64,000 nt of DNA from Phyllobacterium lublinensis (GTDB taxonomy: Bacteria; Pseudomonadota; Alphaproteobacteria; Rhizobiales; Rhizobiaceae): positions 1 to 64,000 of the forward strand of contig NZ_JAIUDQ010000019.1 of the NCBI RefSeq assembly GCF_020164435.1, read 5' to 3'. Shown here piece after piece: positions 7,661-15,969 of the stretch (position 1 is its first letter; each line of letters begins with the position of its first letter). The notes beneath the pieces were generated by a model that saw only the letters and a list, made by a program, of their open reading frames with translations, was not told where the DNA came from and did no database searches. A program made the position numbers and the translations under genes.

Positions 7661-10519
7661 ATGAGAGACGAGACGGTGACAGCCGGGGATGAAATAGTAT
7701 TTGGCCCATTCGTCCTGGCCCCAAGGAAACGGCTCCTGTCGAGCGAAGGGGTCCCGGTCGAGCTTGGCGCGCGAGCCCTCGATATCCTGATCGCTTTGAC
7801 CGCCAAGCCCAACCAGATTATCAGTAAAAAAGACCTGTTAGCCCGCGCATGGCCCGACATCACGGTGGAGGAAGGAAGCCTGCGGTTTCATATGGCCAAT
7901 CTGCGCAAAGCGCTGGCTGACGGAAAGGAGGGTGCCCGGTATATCGCAACCCTGACAGGACGCGGCTACTGTTTCGTTGCACCTATTTCGCGTCCAAGCG
8001 ACCAGAGCGCAATACGCGGTGAGGGTCGCGCTGATTTTACTCATGCCAACTTACCAAGCCGATTAATACGAATGGTGGGGCGGGATGATGTGACCTGTAC
8101 CCTGTCCGCTCAACTGCTGGCTACGCGTTTTGTCACAATACTGGGCGCTGGCGGCGTCGGCAAAACCACGGTTGCGGTGGCCTTGGGCCATGATTTGATC
8201 GAAGCCTTTGCGGGTGCTGTCCAATTTATTGATCTTGGCGCGCTCAGTGACCCACGTCTGGTGGCGACGACGATAGCTTCCATATTGGGGCTGTCGGTGC
8301 AGTCCGATGACGCGATACCGGGTTTATGTGCCTACCTGGCGGACAAGCGGATCCTGCTTATTCTCGATACCTGCGAGCATGTCATAGAGGCGGCAGCCGC
8401 ATTGGCGTCACGCATCTACACCGCTGCACCCCAAGTTCACATTTTGGCAACAAGTCGTGAAGCGCTGAGAGTCGAAGGAGAGCACGTCCACAAATTGACG
8501 ACGCTCGCCTGCCCACCGGACGATCCGCTGCTCACCACAGCGGTTGCCGAAACGTTCGCTGCAACGCAGTTGTTTGTGGAAAGGGCGAATTCCAGCGGTG
8601 CGCAGCTCAAGCTTCGCGACGCGGAGGCTGCAATCGTGGCAAGCATCTGTCGGAAGCTCGATGGGGTGCCGCTGGCGATTGAACTAGCCGCTGCGCGGGT
8701 CGGCGGCCTTGGCCTTGAAAGAACGGCCGCGCTTCTCGACCATCGCCTGACATTGTCGTGGCAGGGACAGCGGACCGCACCTCAACGCCAGCAAACCCTG
8801 CAGGCCGCGATCGACTGGAGTTATCAGCTCCTCTCCCAATTGGAGCGTATAGTGCTTCACCGCCTTGCTGTGTTCGTAGGGCATTTTACGATCGAGGCTG
8901 CCCTGGCGGTCGTGACAAGTCCGAGCATAGATCAAACGCTGGTTTTTGGCATCATCGACAGCCTTGTGGCCAAGTCGATGGTCGCGACTGCGCCGGTTGG
9001 GGCTACGATAAGGTACCGTCTCCTGGACACAACGCGGGCCTACGCCCTCGAAACAGGTACTGACGAGACAGAACTGTCGGACTTGGTAGAACGTCACGCG
9101 ACTTACTACCTTGGGTGGCTGGAAGAAACCGGGGACGAGTGGCCGAGTTTGGAAAGCGCGGCACAGCGGGCGCTGCATCTGGCAGGTCTCGCCAACGCGC
9201 GAGCGGCACTCGAATCTTGCTTTGATTCCGGCGGCAGCACTGAAATCGCGGTACGTTTAGCAGTTGCAGCCGCTCCGGTTTTTCTGTCGATGTCTCTACT
9301 GACCGAATGTCATCGCTGGTCAGAGCGGGCGCTTCTGGCCTTGGACTGCACCGTTGGCCACGAACGAGACGCGATGCATCTTCTTGCAGCCTCAGGAGTA
9401 TCCCTGATGTTCACACTTGGGGGAAAGGATGCAGCGCGTGTTGCCCTGAAACGGAGCTTCGCGATCGCCGAAGAATACGGCGGGCCGCTTGATCAGCTTC
9501 AGGTACTCGGTCCGCTTCAGATGTTTCACTTACGCACTGGAGAATTTAAAGCCGCACTGAACTATGCGAAACACTGCTCGACCGTGGCTAGAGCGCTTGA
9601 GGACACAGTGTCTGTTACCCTGGCTCATTCCCTGATGGGGATATCCCTTCATCTTGGCGGACAGCTTGACGCGGCCCACACAGAGCTTGAGTCGGCACTG
9701 GTTCCTGGTCCGCTCATTCGACACAACACCACCCTCTATCTTGGCTTCGATAGTAAAGTTCTGGCAGGTGCTATTCTTGCAAGGAACCTGTGGCTGCAAG
9801 GTTTTGCCGATCAGGCACTGGAGCGGGTGAACCTGACGCTCTCAGAGGCTGCAAACAAGGACCATCCGTTGACGCTATCAATAGCTTTGATATGGGCTGC
9901 TTCGTTGTTGCTGTGGACGGGAGACCTCGACGGTGCAGATCAATACATTGATTGGCTCTTGTCTCGAGCCGAACCTCACTCACTCGGACCATATCTTGCT
10001 GTCGCACGTGGCTTAAAGGGGGAACTAGCGGTCCGGCGCGGCCACGCAAGGGATGGTATAGGAGCTCTGCAGGAGGCGTTGGAGAAACTCCACGCAGCGC
10101 CGTATGAACTTCTGACCACCCCCCTCAACATCGCACTCGTTCAGGGCCTTGCTGCCACGAATCGATTTGATGAAGCCTTCTCGCTGATAGACACAACAAT
10201 CGAATTGGTGGAGTCACGAGGCGATCTTTGCTACATGCCTGAGTTATTGCGCGTGAGGGGCAATCTTTCTCTGAAAACTCCGCAAGCCAGCGTGGATGAA
10301 GCGGAGCGGTGTATCCAGTCATCAATCAAACTAAGCCAGCGTCAGGGTGCACGCGCGTGGGAACTGCGTGCCGGAACCGATTTGGCTCAGCTTTACGTTG
10401 ACCGTGGCCAGACAGACCATGCGCAAGCGTTGTTGCAGCTGTTGTGCGAACAAGTTGTTGATGGTCTCTCCACTGCTGATGTTAGAGCGGCGACCGACCT
10501 TTTGGCTACACTGCGCTAA
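7661..10519 (+). CDS. Winged-helix / NB-ARC-type ATPase transcriptional regulator
   Basis: This is a large STAND-type regulator of about 952 residues. An OmpR/PhoB-like winged helix lies at residues about 15-105 (VELGARALDILIALTAKPNQ, FHMANLRKALADG, LTGRGYCFVAP). An NB-ARC/AAA-like domain follows with Walker A GAGGVGKTT (about 161-169) and Walker B LLILDTCEH (about 230). The rest is a long helical repeat region. I start it at the ATG at 7661, which has GAGGA just upstream. The frame extends back to a GTG at 7577 without a binding site. It probably senses a ligand and activates the divergent epoxide hydrolase/Ohr/P460 genes; this is inferred from position. Confidence 0.85.
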   Translation: MRDETVTAGDEIVFGPFVLAPRKRLLSSEGVPVELGARALDILIALTAKPNQIISKKDLLARAWPDITVEEGSLRFHMANLRKALADGKEGARYIATLTGRGYCFVAPISRPSDQSAIRGEGRADFTHANLPSRLIRMVGRDDVTCTLSAQLLATRFVTILGAGGVGKTTVAVALGHDLIEAFAGAVQFIDLGALSDPRLVATTIASILGLSVQSDDAIPGLCAYLADKRILLILDTCEHVIEAAAALASRIYTAAPQVHILATSREALRVEGEHVHKLTTLACPPDDPLLTTAVAETFAATQLFVERANSSGAQLKLRDAEAAIVASICRKLDGVPLAIELAAARVGGLGLERTAALLDHRLTLSWQGQRTAPQRQQTLQAAIDWSYQLLSQLERIVLHRLAVFVGHFTIEAALAVVTSPSIDQTLVFGIIDSLVAKSMVATAPVGATIRYRLLDTTRAYALETGTDETELSDLVERHATYYLGWLEETGDEWPSLESAAQRALHLAGLANARAALESCFDSGGSTEIAVRLAVAAAPVFLSMSLLTECHRWSERALLALDCTVGHERDAMHLLAASGVSLMFTLGGKDAARVALKRSFAIAEEYGGPLDQLQVLGPLQMFHLRTGEFKAALNYAKHCSTVARALEDTVSVTLAHSLMGISLHLGGQLDAAHTELESALVPGPLIRHNTTLYLGFDSKVLAGAILARNLWLQGFADQALERVNLTLSEAANKDHPLTLSIALIWAASLLLWTGDLDGADQYIDWLLSRAEPHSLGPYLAVARGLKGELAVRRGHARDGIGALQEALEKLHAAPYELLTTPLNIALVQGLAATNRFDEAFSLIDTTIELVESRGDLCYMPELLRVRGNLSLKTPQASVDEAERCIQSSIKLSQRQGARAWELRAGTDLAQLYVDRGQTDHAQALLQLLCEQVVDGLSTADVRAATDLLATLR

Positions 10520-11055
10520 TAGGGAGAATTTCAGGCAACAATCGCTATCGCCGCCAGCGACACCTTCTGGCTGGGCATCGGCATGGGTGGCCGTGTCATT
10601 GACTGGCTGGACCAGGTTCTGTCTGATAACACCGGCAAGGTCAGCCTTGCAATCAGCGATATCGACACTCTGCTGGCGAGCCTTTCGATCTCGGTGCGAG
10701 CCGGCGATGCCAGGGCGCCGGACCTCGGAGTTTGCCTTGCCGGCTTCAAGGGGCGTCGGCGGTAGACTTGTTTTCTTGGCTGACCCAGCCGCGATCACGT
10801 TCTGGCCGACCAAGACAAACGGCAGCTTTGGGAAAATTGCCAGAGCGATCTGAACGTCCGGTATGAAGGCGCAAAGCGGTCAGTCGCGTGACGATCGCCA
10901 AACGGCAGCGTCGCGCCAGAGATGGACATTAGTGCCTGGCTAGCAATCAAGTTTTTGGATCCGTTCCACTCTTTGGATAGTCGGCGTTGCGCCGGCCACG
11001 GGGACCGGCAATCCTTGAATGGTCCCTACACACCAGCACAGGACCCAGAGACCAA
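10520..11055. other. Stretch with only a possible gene remnant
   Basis: This is 536 bases between the NB-ARC regulator and a small hypothetical gene. A plus-strand frame is open from the regulator's end through about 10,765 and reads ATIAIAASDTFWLGIGM, then a Ser/Asp-rich segment. It could be the tail of a lost gene, but it has no ribosome binding site and I do not recognise it. Downstream, to 11,055, I see no gene or convincing promoter. Confidence 0.35.
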
Positions 11056-11430
11056 ATGAAAGAATCCAATTCGCGACAGATCCGCAAAACTAAAGGCGAC
11101 TATATAATCTACGTATCGGAAGCTTACAGCCTCAACGCGAACTGGATGCCGACGCCGCGCTTCTACGCTGGAAGAATCTTGTTCAAGGAGCCGAGTGGAA
11201 AAACGCACATGACGGAGATCAACTCAGTCGCTCTGAAGTTGAGGAAACGGCATTTCTGCGTATCGGACGACGCGAGCGCCGACGCCAAGGCCCGCGCTGC
11301 TGAATACAAGCGCTATATACATGTGCTGGAAGCATATCGCGAATTCTACCAGCGGACTGGGCAACGCTACGAACTGGTACGCGAGGCAGACCGCTCACTG
11401 CCGTATGTGCCGAAAGTTCTCAGAGCCTGA
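11056..11430 (+). CDS. Hypothetical protein
   Basis: This is a 124-residue basic protein (start chosen at the ATG at 11056; the frame extends upstream to 10987). Visible features are an aromatic N-terminal part (DYIIYVSEAYSLNANWMPTP), a Lys/Arg-rich centre (LKLRKRH) and a helical C-terminal part rich in Tyr, Glu and Arg. No signal peptide or membrane segment is visible. It converges on the antitoxin-like gene at 11521 with a structured spacer between them. I do not recognise the family, and it does not resemble a RES toxin. Confidence 0.5.
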   Translation: MKESNSRQIRKTKGDYIIYVSEAYSLNANWMPTPRFYAGRILFKEPSGKTHMTEINSVALKLRKRHFCVSDDASADAKARAAEYKRYIHVLEAYREFYQRTGQRYELVREADRSLPYVPKVLRA

Positions 11431-11436
11431 CAACAC

Positions 11437-11490
11437 TCCGCTCGCGGCTGCCCTTCCTTCATGGTTCCGGAAAAACAGGTGGCGAGCGGA
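11437..11490. repeat. Inverted repeat between convergent genes
   Basis: TCCGCTCGC (11437-11445) and GCGAGCGGA (11482-11490) are exact 9-bp inverted copies, separated by 36 bases. They lie in the gap between the hypothetical gene and the antitoxin-like gene. They could fold in transcripts from either side and act as a terminator or RNA-stability element, although no U-run follows directly. Confidence 0.45.
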
Positions 11491-11520
11491 ATGTAGATAT
11501 CCTTACAGCCGCGTGAGTTA

Positions 11521-12006
11521 TTACGCGTAAACGCCATATTCAAGCCGCCCCAACAACTCGTGGAGAATCTCGATGCCGGCTATGGTGGCGAGCAAATCGA
11601 TGGGACGGCGTCGGTTCAAACCGATCGCTGGCTGTTCCAACCAACATTCAGCATCCGCTTGCGAGCCGAACACAATTGTCGCTTCAGACAAAATCTCAGC
11701 GAACTTCCATACGCGACTACTTTGCTCCCGATTGAGTGGTTTCAGCGGATCAACCCTGCGCCGCTGGAACGTCTGCGAGCTCATGCCAATCGCTTGTTCC
11801 AAGAAGACTGTCTTGCGGATGACTGAAAGGTTGCCGATCAAGTGGGCGAGACCCTGAAACGGCAATCCCTGCAACAGCATATCGTGAACGTCGAGGGAAT
11901 CCTTCGGTAGGCTCGCAAAGGATTCCTTACCTCCAAGCAAATCTGTCACACGACGAATTTCCGATGGACGGTCAATGCGAGGATCGTTTATTGCCAAGGC
12001 TGCCAT
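11521..12006 (-). CDS. Xre/MbcA/ParS-type antitoxin-like protein, no toxin partner
   Basis: This 161-residue protein has a C-terminal domain of the MbcA/ParS toxin-binding type (DUF2384). Key parts are LNREQSSRVWKFAEILSEA, a Trp-Leu motif (ECWLEQPAIGLN), RRPIDLLATIAGIEI, and the typical end LLGRLEYGVYA. The N-terminal half has an Xre-like helical region (IGMSSQTFQRRR). Such antitoxins normally precede a RES-domain toxin. Downstream here there are only about 90 bases before a convergent gene, so no toxin follows. It lies 108 bp downstream of the FtsH-like gene on the same strand, so it may be part of that unit. Confidence 0.8.
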   Translation of the reverse strand: MAALAINDPRIDRPSEIRRVTDLLGGKESFASLPKDSLDVHDMLLQGLPFQGLAHLIGNLSVIRKTVFLEQAIGMSSQTFQRRRVDPLKPLNREQSSRVWKFAEILSEATIVFGSQADAECWLEQPAIGLNRRRPIDLLATIAGIEILHELLGRLEYGVYA

Positions 12007-12114
12007 CGCTTGCTTCCCACGCTATTGACGCTTCCGGAATAGAACCATTTCACCGCTCAGTACTTATTTCCCAGTGATTTTCGCGACATCCACCGGCGGT
12101 TTGCTCGACCCACG

Positions 12115-14694
12115 TCAGGATATTACGAGGCCTTCCAGTGTCTTGCTCAGGATTGGGCCCTCCAGGGTTTCATGCTTCAAAAGCATGTCGGCCAGTCCCT
12201 TGACCGCATAGAGGTTTCGTCCAATCAAGTCCTTCGCTATCGCGTAACAGGCTTCAAGACGCTCATTGACGGCAAACGCGATATCCTGGCGGCCCGCCAG
12301 CAGGCTGAATGGTTCGATTGAACCGAGATAGAGCAGCGGGTGTTGCGAATTGCAGCCATATGACGTCTCGAGCATGCAAGCCATTTCTGTGGCTTTCGCC
12401 AAATCGCTTTCGCCGCTGCCGCCGGACCCTCGGCTCACGCCGCCAAGCAGCACTTCCTCGGCGGCTCGTCCCGCTAGCCAGGTCACGATACCATCGCACA
12501 ACGCTTGGGCTGACCCATCGTCGATGGCATCGCTTGTTTCTGTATATGACCTTCCCTGACTGTCGTTGATGGTGATCATCTCGATGATCTTCCTGCCGAA
12601 AGCCAGGCATGCAATTGCATGGCCAGCTTCATGGATGGCCGAGAGTTGCAGGATCGCTGCGGTCTTCGCTGGCTTGTCCTCACCCAAATTTGCTTCGACA
12701 TCGGCGATGGTGAACGGTCGCTGGTCCCGTCGTGCGGCTTGCCGTGCTTCGCGGACCACGCGTTCGATGTCAGCCCCGGTCTTGCCGATTGCGAGACCAG
12801 CCAGGCGTCGGATAGCCGACTTGTCAGGCTCCGGTGTCTGGCACTTCAAGCGGGTCTCAGCGTCACAGGAATCGTCTGCTTCAGCCGTTAGATCGCCAGC
12901 AATATGAAAACGGATGATCTCGGTAAGTGCATCGACGTCAGGCAGGGCTATGGTGATCTGCTTTTCCAGCCGCCCCGAACGAAGCAAGGCGGGATCGATC
13001 AATTCGCGATTGTTGGTCGCGCCGACGACGACGACACCCGTAAACTTTACCGCGCCGTCAAGGAGTTCAAGCAACCTGGTGACGACGTTGTTCCACAAGT
13101 CGGACGAACCGCTCACCGCGGATCGCCGCCTGCCCACACCGTCAATCTCATCGATGAAAAGAACGCACGGCGATGCAGCCTGGGCTTCGGCGAACACCGC
13201 GTGCATCCGCCCAAGTACATCTTCGAGATGACCGGCCTCAAGCCAAATTCCGACCGAGGTGACATAGAGCGGAATGCCGAGGGAATTGGTCAGTGCCTTG
13301 GCAAAGAGTGTCTTACCGGTTCCGGGCGGCCCGCACAGGAGTATCTTTGACGACAAATCTGCCCATGGCGTTTTGCCCGCTGTCCAAAGATCAAGGTCTA
13401 CTTTCAGGTTCATCGCCCAGATTTTCGCCTCGCCGTAACCGGCCAAGGTTTCGATGCTGGGAACGGTATTCTTTGCACCTGCAATCTGCTGCGGCTGGAT
13501 GATTTCCGATCCCGAGTGGATTGGTTTTCGGTAGCGTCCGCCAGAAGCGAGCGTTTTCGGAACCTGTGCGGCTCCCGGTGTTCCCGATCCACCGGATTTT
13601 GCCGAGCGATCGCCGGTGCGGGAGAGCGCCAGTTCACGCAGAATGCTTATCGCAAGGTCGGGCGCTGTGCCCGGCCGGATCGCCAGGGCGAGATCGGTCA
13701 ATGTCAACAATGAACAACACCGGTCATCCAGCGTGTCCTGTGCCGCGGCTCCCAACACCAAAGCAATAGTGTCTCCAACAATGCAATAGGTCAGCGGCCC
13801 AGTGATCAAGGACAAGCTCGAGGCTGGCAGCATGCGTTCCGGCAACAGCGCCGTCCCCTCGGTCACCCCAAGCACGGGGACGCCGAGTTCGGCGGCCTTG
13901 CCCAGTTGCCAGTCGGCGAGGTCGGCATATTGCGCATTGGTCTCGCTGCCAACGAATGTGATGACCCGCCGGGAAACCGCAGTCCGATTTGGATAGACGA
14001 AAGAACCGCTTTTGCCGATCGTCGTGCCATCGACAAGGGCAACCGACGGCGGACCGAAAATCCCGCGTTTCAGCAGCGACATGAAACTCGCCTCGAATCC
14101 TTCGACGCCGCCGAACACGCTGACAACCAGCCCTGGTTCTGAAAGCCTTGCAGACAATTCCGTGGAGGCACCACCTGAGCGTTCGACCGCCTTGGTGACC
14201 AGAAGGATCGTTGCGACATCGACAGGACTCAGCAATCGCCCGGCAGCCCGAATGCGTTGAAGGATTGAATTCTCTCGAGCGAAGTTCTCGCCAATCGGTC
14301 GAGAGGTATTTCGTTTCACAACTGTTGACATATCCGCGGTATCGTCACGTGGGCTTTTCGATCCCGGGCGATAGCCCGTGAGCTTTCTGGATCCGGGATC
14401 GGGTTCCTCCCACCTTCCCGACCAGGCTTCACCATCTGGCAGTTCATCGTCATCGAATCCTGCGGTGGCCGTGGACTTGTTTCGGTTGACGTTCAGACGG
14501 CGCAATATCGATTCAAAATTGCGCATGCGACCATCTGGAATAGCGGTGCAGGAGTGGAACATTCGCGTTGTGAACCCTTCGACGGATCTTTCCACTTCGC
14601 CCACGAATCCTGCATCGACTGCGACCCGGATTGATCGCCGCCACGCCTCGTGGCGCAGACGGGCGATAAGATATCGAAACATGCGGCTTTCCAT
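12115..14694 (-). CDS. Soluble FtsH-like AAA+ zinc metalloprotease with unusual N-terminal half
   Basis: The C-terminal half of this 859-residue protein is FtsH-like. It shows Walker A CGPPGTGKT (about 453-461), Walker B CVLFIDEIDG (about 507-516), the second region of homology with arginine finger (DPALLRSGRLEKQI), and an M41 peptidase domain with HEAGH (about 686-690) and the third-ligand Asp in GESDLAKAT. The first 400 residues are not FtsH-like. They lack the two N-terminal membrane helices and contain an alpha/beta region (LVVSVFGGVEGFEA, VALVDGTTIG). It is therefore probably a cytosolic ATP-dependent protease whose N-terminal half selects substrates. AAGGA precedes the ATG. The small gene 20 bp upstream is probably co-transcribed. 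Confidence 0.85.
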   Translation of the reverse strand: MESRMFRYLIARLRHEAWRRSIRVAVDAGFVGEVERSVEGFTTRMFHSCTAIPDGRMRNFESILRRLNVNRNKSTATAGFDDDELPDGEAWSGRWEEPDPGSRKLTGYRPGSKSPRDDTADMSTVVKRNTSRPIGENFARENSILQRIRAAGRLLSPVDVATILLVTKAVERSGGASTELSARLSEPGLVVSVFGGVEGFEASFMSLLKRGIFGPPSVALVDGTTIGKSGSFVYPNRTAVSRRVITFVGSETNAQYADLADWQLGKAAELGVPVLGVTEGTALLPERMLPASSLSLITGPLTYCIVGDTIALVLGAAAQDTLDDRCCSLLTLTDLALAIRPGTAPDLAISILRELALSRTGDRSAKSGGSGTPGAAQVPKTLASGGRYRKPIHSGSEIIQPQQIAGAKNTVPSIETLAGYGEAKIWAMNLKVDLDLWTAGKTPWADLSSKILLCGPPGTGKTLFAKALTNSLGIPLYVTSVGIWLEAGHLEDVLGRMHAVFAEAQAASPCVLFIDEIDGVGRRRSAVSGSSDLWNNVVTRLLELLDGAVKFTGVVVVGATNNRELIDPALLRSGRLEKQITIALPDVDALTEIIRFHIAGDLTAEADDSCDAETRLKCQTPEPDKSAIRRLAGLAIGKTGADIERVVREARQAARRDQRPFTIADVEANLGEDKPAKTAAILQLSAIHEAGHAIACLAFGRKIIEMITINDSQGRSYTETSDAIDDGSAQALCDGIVTWLAGRAAEEVLLGGVSRGSGGSGESDLAKATEMACMLETSYGCNSQHPLLYLGSIEPFSLLAGRQDIAFAVNERLEACYAIAKDLIGRNLYAVKGLADMLLKHETLEGPILSKTLEGLVIS

Positions 14695-14714
14695 ATCGAA
14701 TCCTTGAACGTGAA

Positions 14715-15065
14715 CTACTGAAGGTTTCCGCCAGCGTTGGCCTTCTGGCCCAGTCGGTACCAGCGTGATCTCGTTCTGGCGAAACCTGCGCTTTCCGAGA
14801 AGAGCACGAGATCGGACGTCATGATCGGCCTGCCTTCACCCGTCAGCTTCGGGTGTCCGGTGGAAAGCCCGATCAGGCAGGGCACGCTTCTGCTCGCCGG
14901 CTGCCAGTGGTCAAGCAAGGGAGCATCATGAATGTCAAAACGCTTCAGGATGGGAATTAGCGAAACCCGCCACAGATCATCGACAAGTTTCTCCATGCGC
15001 TGGATTTCGCGCCCTACGGCGTCCAGATCCGTCTCACCTTTTTCGAGTCCGAAAAGAAGCATCAC
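14715..15065 (-). CDS. Small uncharacterised protein (resembles DUF6634, from memory)
   Basis: This 116-residue protein has a helical acidic N-terminal part (DAVGREIQRMEKLVDDLW). A conserved-looking block follows (DHWQPASRSVPCLIGLSTGHP), then TSDLVLFSESAGFARTRSRWYRLG. It has no signal or membrane segment. From memory it resembles a rhizobial family called DUF6634, which has no assigned function; this needs a profile search. AAAGGA precedes the start. It lies 20 bp upstream of the FtsH-like protease gene on the same strand, so it may be a substrate, adaptor or regulator of that protease. Confidence 0.7.
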   Translation of the reverse strand: MMLLFGLEKGETDLDAVGREIQRMEKLVDDLWRVSLIPILKRFDIHDAPLLDHWQPASRSVPCLIGLSTGHPKLTGEGRPIMTSDLVLFSESAGFARTRSRWYRLGQKANAGGNLQ

Positions 15066-15143
15066 TGAATCCTTTCATTTGTAATGTGTTGGCACAAATT
15101 GGCGGTAATTATGCGGTGGTTTGGCGGGCAACAATTTGCCTGC

Positions 15144-15224
15144 GCGAACGAATCTTCGCATTCAGTTTTTTAGAAGTGATTCGCTGTGTTAAGACAAACT
15201 ATGTCATGTTGGCGAAAAATTCGC
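15144..15224. promoter_or_regulatory. Two GCGAA-n-TTCGC inverted repeats in a divergent promoter region
   Basis: GCGAA...TTCGC occurs at 15144-15159 (6-base spacer) and at 15212-15224 (3-base spacer). They lie in the AT-rich region between the small-protein/FtsH-like operon (minus) and the HTH gene (plus). Inverted repeats of this kind are typical operators for small HTH dimers. The adjacent HTH protein is the natural candidate to bind them, but this is inferred. Confidence 0.4.
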
Positions 15225-15317
15225 AAATACTTATCAACGACTCGCGATTATTTGCGTATCAATCGCCAATTGTTGACATTTATGGATATTGGGCGGGTTT
15301 CATGCCAAAAACTCGGC

Positions 15318-15593
15318 ATGTACGCGCACATAGATCTCTTGAAAGCAGCCCGCGTGGCGCTAGGCCTGAGCCAAAGCGAACTGGCCATTTTAAGTGGAGT
15401 CAGCCCGCGTACCCTGTTTCGCGTTGAGAAAGGTGATGGTCCGATCGGGTCTATCCATAAAGTGCAAAATGCATTGGAGGGAATTGGCGTCAAGTTCTTG
15501 CCGGAGCGCCCGGAAAGAGGCCCAGGGATGTTCCTCCCGCATGAATGGAGGCAGCGAACGCTCGAGAAACTGGCCGAGGCCAAAAGGCGCTAA
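15318..15593 (+). CDS. XRE-family helix-turn-helix regulator
   Basis: A compact HTH protein of about 91 residues. The Cro/C1-type HTH spans residues about 4-60 (AARVALGLSQSELAILSGVS, RTLFRVEKGDG), followed by IHKVQNALEGIGVKFLPE and a basic tail. I start it at the ATG at 15318. Upstream in-frame starts at 15282 (ATG) and 15186 (GTG) are possible, and none has a clear ribosome binding site. It diverges from the FtsH-like operon and probably represses or activates it and itself through the GCGAA/TTCGC repeats. Confidence 0.78.
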   Translation: MYAHIDLLKAARVALGLSQSELAILSGVSPRTLFRVEKGDGPIGSIHKVQNALEGIGVKFLPERPERGPGMFLPHEWRQRTLEKLAEAKRR

Positions 15594-15798
15594 TGCACCT
15601 TGTTGGCAAGGATTCGCTACTCTTCGATATCCAAAGAGCACTCTAAGTGGCTAAAGGTTTGGGGCCAATATCCACGAGCTATCAAGCATGAAACCAATTT
15701 AGCAAATTTGAGACACCACAATGCTTCAATACGGCGTCTGTAGCCATATATCTGACGCCTGCCGCTTAAGACCCTTGAAAATTCGGCTCGCTCTACAA

Positions 15799-15825
15799 GC
15801 CCGTGACCTGAAGGTCCCGGGTCCA
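15799..15825 (+). repeat. 27-bp direct repeat, copy 1
   Basis: The 27 bases starting GCCCGTGACCTGAAGG are identical to 15943-15969. The repeat contains the hairpin arms GACCT/AGGTC. The copies are 144 bases apart, an exact multiple of three, so both read QARDLKVPGP in the same frame. The motif also resembles the anticodon-stem/variable-loop region of initiator tRNAs, but no tRNA can be folded. Confidence 0.8.
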
Positions 15826-15942
15826 AGGGAACGTACCCGTTCGTCTCCCAGCATCGCGACGGGCTAGCTACGGCTCGATATGATGGAGCGCGTCGCCCGT
15901 CGCGCCGGAGCCGTCGTCAAGTATTTCATTCGGGCGGTACAG

Positions 15943-15969
15943 GCCCGTGACCTGAAGGTCCCGGGTCCA
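15943..15969 (+). repeat. 27-bp direct repeat, copy 2
   Basis: This is identical to 15799-15825. Similarity extends a few codons upstream (IRLALQ in copy 1, IRAVQ in copy 2), so the duplicated unit was longer than the exact match. It sits about 70 bases upstream of the point where comM homology begins. Confidence 0.8.
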
